Source: Chryseobacterium sp. W4I1
GTDB taxonomy: Bacteria; Bacteroidota; Bacteroidia; Flavobacteriales; Weeksellaceae
Assembly: GCF_030816115.1 (NCBI RefSeq)
Contig: NZ_JAUSXQ010000001.1
Location: 3,286,001 to 3,350,000, forward strand
DNA: 64,000 bases
Reading direction: 5' to 3'
Shown here: positions 62,701-64,000 of the stretch, one piece after another
Position numbering within the stretch: position 1 is the first letter of the stretch
Layout of the letters: every line of letters starts with the position of its first letter
Made by a program: the position numbers and the translations under genes
Notes under the pieces: generated by a model
Seen by the model: only the letters and a program-made list of their open reading frames with translations
What the model was told of the DNA's origin: nothing
Databases searched by the model: none

Positions 62701-64000
62701 TTAAACTTTCACCATCTTCCACTTCCCTTTTTTAAACAAGATAAAAGCAACAATCGTAATTAAGGTTTCTGCTGCCGGAATGGATATGAATACCCCTTTT
62801 GGTCCCATTTCCAGATGCTTTGAAAGAAAATAGGCCAGCGGAATCTGAAACAGCCAGAATCCGAAAAAATTCACCCACGTCGGAGTCCACGTATCTCCGG
62901 CTCCATTGAAGGCATTAATCATTACCATACCTATACCGTAAAAAATAAATCCTACACACATGATGTGTAATGCATTTTTAGCAAAATCCCTGATCTCCGT
63001 TTCTTGGGTAAAAAAGCCGACAAGATAATCCCCCAGAAGGACAAAAATCAAACTTACAGCCAGCATGAAAATGACATTATACTTTACCGTTTTCATCACG
63101 GACTGTTCTGCCCTCAGCATTTCATTCGCTCCCATATTCTGGCCAACCAATGTAGAAGCTGCATTACTCAATCCCCAGGCGGGAAGCATAAAAAACATCA
63201 TGAGCCTTAAAGCAGTCTGATAACCTGCAGACGCATTTTCTCCTCCGGTAGTCGCTACCAGCTGTGCTAAGAAAATCCAGCTGCAAGAAGCAATTACAAA
63301 CTGAAAAATTCCGGGAGTGGCAATTTTCACAATAGATTTTATAAGTCCAAAGTCCGGTTTAAAATAATGAAGTACAATACGGATCCTGGTATCAGCAACC
63401 AGGAGATGATACAGCTGATAGATTACCCCAATACTTCTTCCAATTGTTGTTGCCAAAGCAGCTCCCGTAAGTCCCATCGCAGGAATGGGTCCAAAACCTT
63501 TGATCAGAACAGGACACAGAATAATATTGGCAATATTGGCGATCCAGAGAGATTTCATTGCGATAGCAGCATTTCCAGCTCCCCTGAAGATCCCGTTGAT
63601 CAAAAATAAAAGCATAATAACCACACTGCTGCCCATCATAATTCTTGTAAAATCTTTTCCGTAGGCTGCGGCTTCAGGTTTCGAACCCATCAGGATTAAA
63701 ATTTCCTCAGCATAAATAACGCCGAATAAACTTAAAATAAAAGTCACCAAAAAAGAAACCAACAGCACCTGTGCTGCACTTCTGGAAGCCTGTTCAGGGT
63801 TTTTCTCCCCAATTCTCCGTGCTACCAAAGCCGTAGCAGCCATGCTCATACCTATCGCAATAGAATACATGACAGAAAGTACAGACTCTGTTAAACCTAC
63901 CGTCTGAATCGCATAACCGCTTTCTTTCAAATGACCTACAAAATACAGATCCACCAGTGCAAATACAGATTCCATGGCCATTTCCAACATCATAGGAATA
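62701..64000 (-). CDS. MATE-family efflux transporter (partial, N-terminus outside window)
   Basis: A cation-coupled multidrug/toxin exporter of the inner membrane. About 430 residues are seen, with twelve hydrophobic helices in two related halves. The visible part begins near the family's first helix (MMLEMAMESVFALVDLYFVG), and the frame is open to the window edge, so roughly 20 or more N-terminal residues are missing. Other motifs: MSMAATALVARRIG, INGIFRGAGNAAIAM, ASTLVGQNMGA, INAFNGAGDTWTPTW. Substrate cannot be told. Confidence 0.88.
   Translation of the reverse strand, partial: IPMMLEMAMESVFALVDLYFVGHLKESGYAIQTVGLTESVLSVMYSIAIGMSMAATALVARRIGEKNPEQASRSAAQVLLVSFLVTFILSLFGVIYAEEILILMGSKPEAAAYGKDFTRIMMGSSVVIMLLFLINGIFRGAGNAAIAMKSLWIANIANIILCPVLIKGFGPIPAMGLTGAALATTIGRSIGVIYQLYHLLVADTRIRIVLHYFKPDFGLIKSIVKIATPGIFQFVIASCSWIFLAQLVATTGGENASAGYQTALRLMMFFMLPAWGLSNAASTLVGQNMGANEMLRAEQSVMKTVKYNVIFMLAVSLIFVLLGDYLVGFFTQETEIRDFAKNALHIMCVGFIFYGIGMVMINAFNGAGDTWTPTWVNFFGFWLFQIPLAYFLSKHLEMGPKGVFISIPAAETLITIVAFILFKKGKWKMVKV

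Overview
The window looks like a chromosomal segment of a Bacteroidota flavobacterium, most likely Chryseobacterium or a close Weeksellaceae relative. The evidence is a low-GC, AT-rich background, Bacteroidota-type promoters (TTTG about 17-20 nt before TAnnTTTG), several proteins with type IX secretion (T9SS) C-terminal sorting domains, a fused type-B succinate dehydrogenase cytochrome subunit, and clade-typical families (IPExxxVDY, DUF6452/DUF6048, DUF2480, bTHX). Genus assignment is inference from protein character, not from a search.

Region 1 (1-20.4 kb) is a translation-related backbone read on the minus strand: rpsU, a Xer recombinase, hpf, a seven-gene tRNA array, tuf, tRNA-Trp, secE, nusG, rplK, rplA, rplJ, rplL. 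As I know it, this order is usually continuous in flavobacteria and runs on into rpoBC. Here it is broken. A two-component system plus an RND metal-efflux operon lies between the tRNAs and tuf. A plus-strand leucine-rich-repeat surface protein lies between nusG and rplK. Two secreted-protein genes follow a terminator after rplL where rpoB would be expected. The Thr-Tyr-Gly tRNA block is duplicated. tmRNA (ssrA) lies just beyond rpsU.

Region 2 (20.5-39.2 kb) holds a twin aspartyl-protease-like protein, an AraC regulator with an aldehyde dehydrogenase, the fatty-acid/RNase/glycolysis cluster acpP-fabF-rnc-IPExxxVDY-pyk, a second aldehyde dehydrogenase, and histidine-degradation genes hutG and hutI with a BCCT transporter between them. 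It ends with a plus-strand run: ruvB, a PaiB-like protein, a metallo-beta-lactamase-fold hydrolase and coaE.

Region 3 (39.4-47 kb) carries two very large secreted multidomain proteins. One is a 1476-residue FN3/GEVED array with no recognised catalytic domain. The other is a 976-residue reprolysin-like metalloprotease with FN3 and GEVED modules. Both end in T9SS sorting domains.

Region 4 (47-64 kb) is mostly housekeeping and envelope genes: DUF6452/DUF6048, rlmD, a thioredoxin-fold lipoprotein lacking the CxxC active site, sdhC-sdhA-sdhB, a short ComEC, a GH99-like glycosidase, lpxB, DUF2480, a DUF2723-like membrane protein, DUF937, the 39-residue ribosomal protein bTHX, and a MATE transporter cut by the window edge.

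I found no CRISPR array, insertion sequence, prophage or recognisable defence system. The most unusual signals are the interrupted ribosomal backbone, the duplicated tRNA array with its own repeated promoters, and a few proteins with altered catalytic motifs. I do not see a clearly new multi-gene system.
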